In this document: positions 27,197 through 27,372 of the stretch, in pieces
How the letters are laid out: the number at the start of each line of letters is the position of its first letter
How positions within the stretch are numbered: the first letter of the stretch is position 1
Assembly: GCF_014323405.1 (NCBI RefSeq)
Contig: NZ_JACRWE010000015.1
Location: 1-27,372, forward strand
Source of the DNA: Romboutsia faecis
Lineage (GTDB): Bacteria > Bacillota > Clostridia > Peptostreptococcales > Peptostreptococcaceae
Length of the DNA: 27,372 bases
Reading direction: 5' to 3'
Translations under genes and position numbers: made by a program
Notes under the pieces: generated by a model
What the model was told of the DNA's origin: nothing
What the model saw: only the letters and a program-made list of their open reading frames with translations
Databases searched by the model: none

Positions 27197-27217
27197 ACTT
27201 GCAATCGTAAAACATGA
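27176..27217 (+). CDS. possible 13-aa leader peptide
   Basis: AGGAGGG (27164-27169) precedes ATG 27176, which lies in the hairpin loop. The frame reads MLLFLFFTCNRKT, and its TGA overlaps the ATG of the family-B remnant (ATGA). The Leu/Phe-rich content and the overlap suggest a leader peptide, but so short a frame may be chance. Confidence 0.25.
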   Translation: MLLFLFFTCNRKT

Positions 27218-27260
27218 GTAAGGTAATGAATTAAATAAAATACTGTATACAACTATAAAA
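27214..27260 (+). pseudogene. family-B small protein, copy 4 remnant
   Basis: MSKVMN*IKYCIQL matches the first residues of copy 2 (MSKAINETRYCIVL) with an in-frame TAA and then a stop. Only the first ~15 codons remain before the terminator of the minus-strand gene. Confidence 0.65.
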
Positions 27261-27285
27261 GAGCTACTATACAAAATAGTAGCTC
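27261..27285 (-). terminator. intrinsic terminator of minus-strand gene at window edge
   Basis: GAGCTACTAT (27261-27270) and ATAGTAGCTC (27276-27285) form a perfect 10-bp stem. On the minus strand it is followed by TTTTATAG. Confidence 0.75.
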
Positions 27286-27298
27286 CTATTAAATAATG

Positions 27299-27372
27299 TT
27301 ATCTTATCCTTCCTACCTTTCTTCTAACAAAAGGATTTTGATCTTTTGATTTCCATTTTTTTAAATGATCAT
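27299..27372 (-). CDS. 3' end of an unknown minus-strand gene (partial)
   Basis: The minus strand gives an open frame running off the window edge, ending DHLKKWKSKDQNPFVRRKVGRIR and a TAA at 27299-27301. A strong terminator lies 14 bases beyond. The basic tail is not diagnostic of a family. It marks the convergent end of the accessory island on this side. Confidence 0.55.
   Translation of the reverse strand, partial: DHLKKWKSKDQNPFVRRKVGRIR

Overview
The window is very AT-rich, uses AGGAGG-type ribosome binding sites and AT-ending codons throughout. It carries clostridial-type genes: rubrerythrin, an Rrf2/NsrR regulator, a single-domain globin, DUF3784, DUF960 and an orphan PAS histidine kinase. 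This points to an anaerobic Firmicute of class Clostridia, perhaps Peptostreptococcaceae; the family-level placement is inference. No rRNA, tRNA or CRISPR array was seen.

Layout. (1) 1-3.9 kb is the end of an integrated element: a DUF927 ATPase, two small genes and a large serine recombinase. (2) 3.9-8.2 kb looks like chromosomal backbone: a frameshifted DUF1232 gene, a zinc-ribbon lipoprotein, an NsrR-type repressor divergent from a DUF454 membrane gene, a nitric-oxide-type globin, rubrerythrin and a DUF3784 protein. The DUF454 and globin genes carry matching palindromes just before their ribosome binding sites, which suggests one small NO/oxidative-stress regulon. (3) 8.2-9.9 kb holds two inverted, broken IS1595-family copies. 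(4) 10-17.5 kb is a galactoside-use locus. LacZ and a GPH-type sugar symporter are intact, while the ABC importer that once lay upstream (binding lipoprotein and permease) survives only as stop-riddled remnants. An MFS exporter remnant lies downstream.

(5) 17.7-27.3 kb is an accessory island built from two paralogous copies of one gene module. The order is family-A protein, DUF960, a strongly acidic 199-aa protein, then a Mor-like activator. The first copy (17.7-20.3 kb) is decaying through nonsense mutations. The second (22.5-25.1 kb) is intact and has gained a RadC-like JAB protein. A GC-rich motif around CGAAACCCCGT recurs nine times between these genes, in equivalent positions in both copies. 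An orphan histidine kinase with a four-cysteine insertion sits between the copies. Downstream are an unrecognised 381-aa/102-aa gene pair and two 29-residue hydrophobic peptides.

A fourth small-protein family (family B) occurs four times, one intact and three broken. Three of the four are preceded by a related terminator-like hairpin directly in front of the start codon, although the genes upstream are unrelated. This looks like a family-specific attenuation leader and, with the GC-rich motif, is the most novel signal here. The island resembles the accessory or anti-defence cargo of a conjugative element or phage; that is inference.
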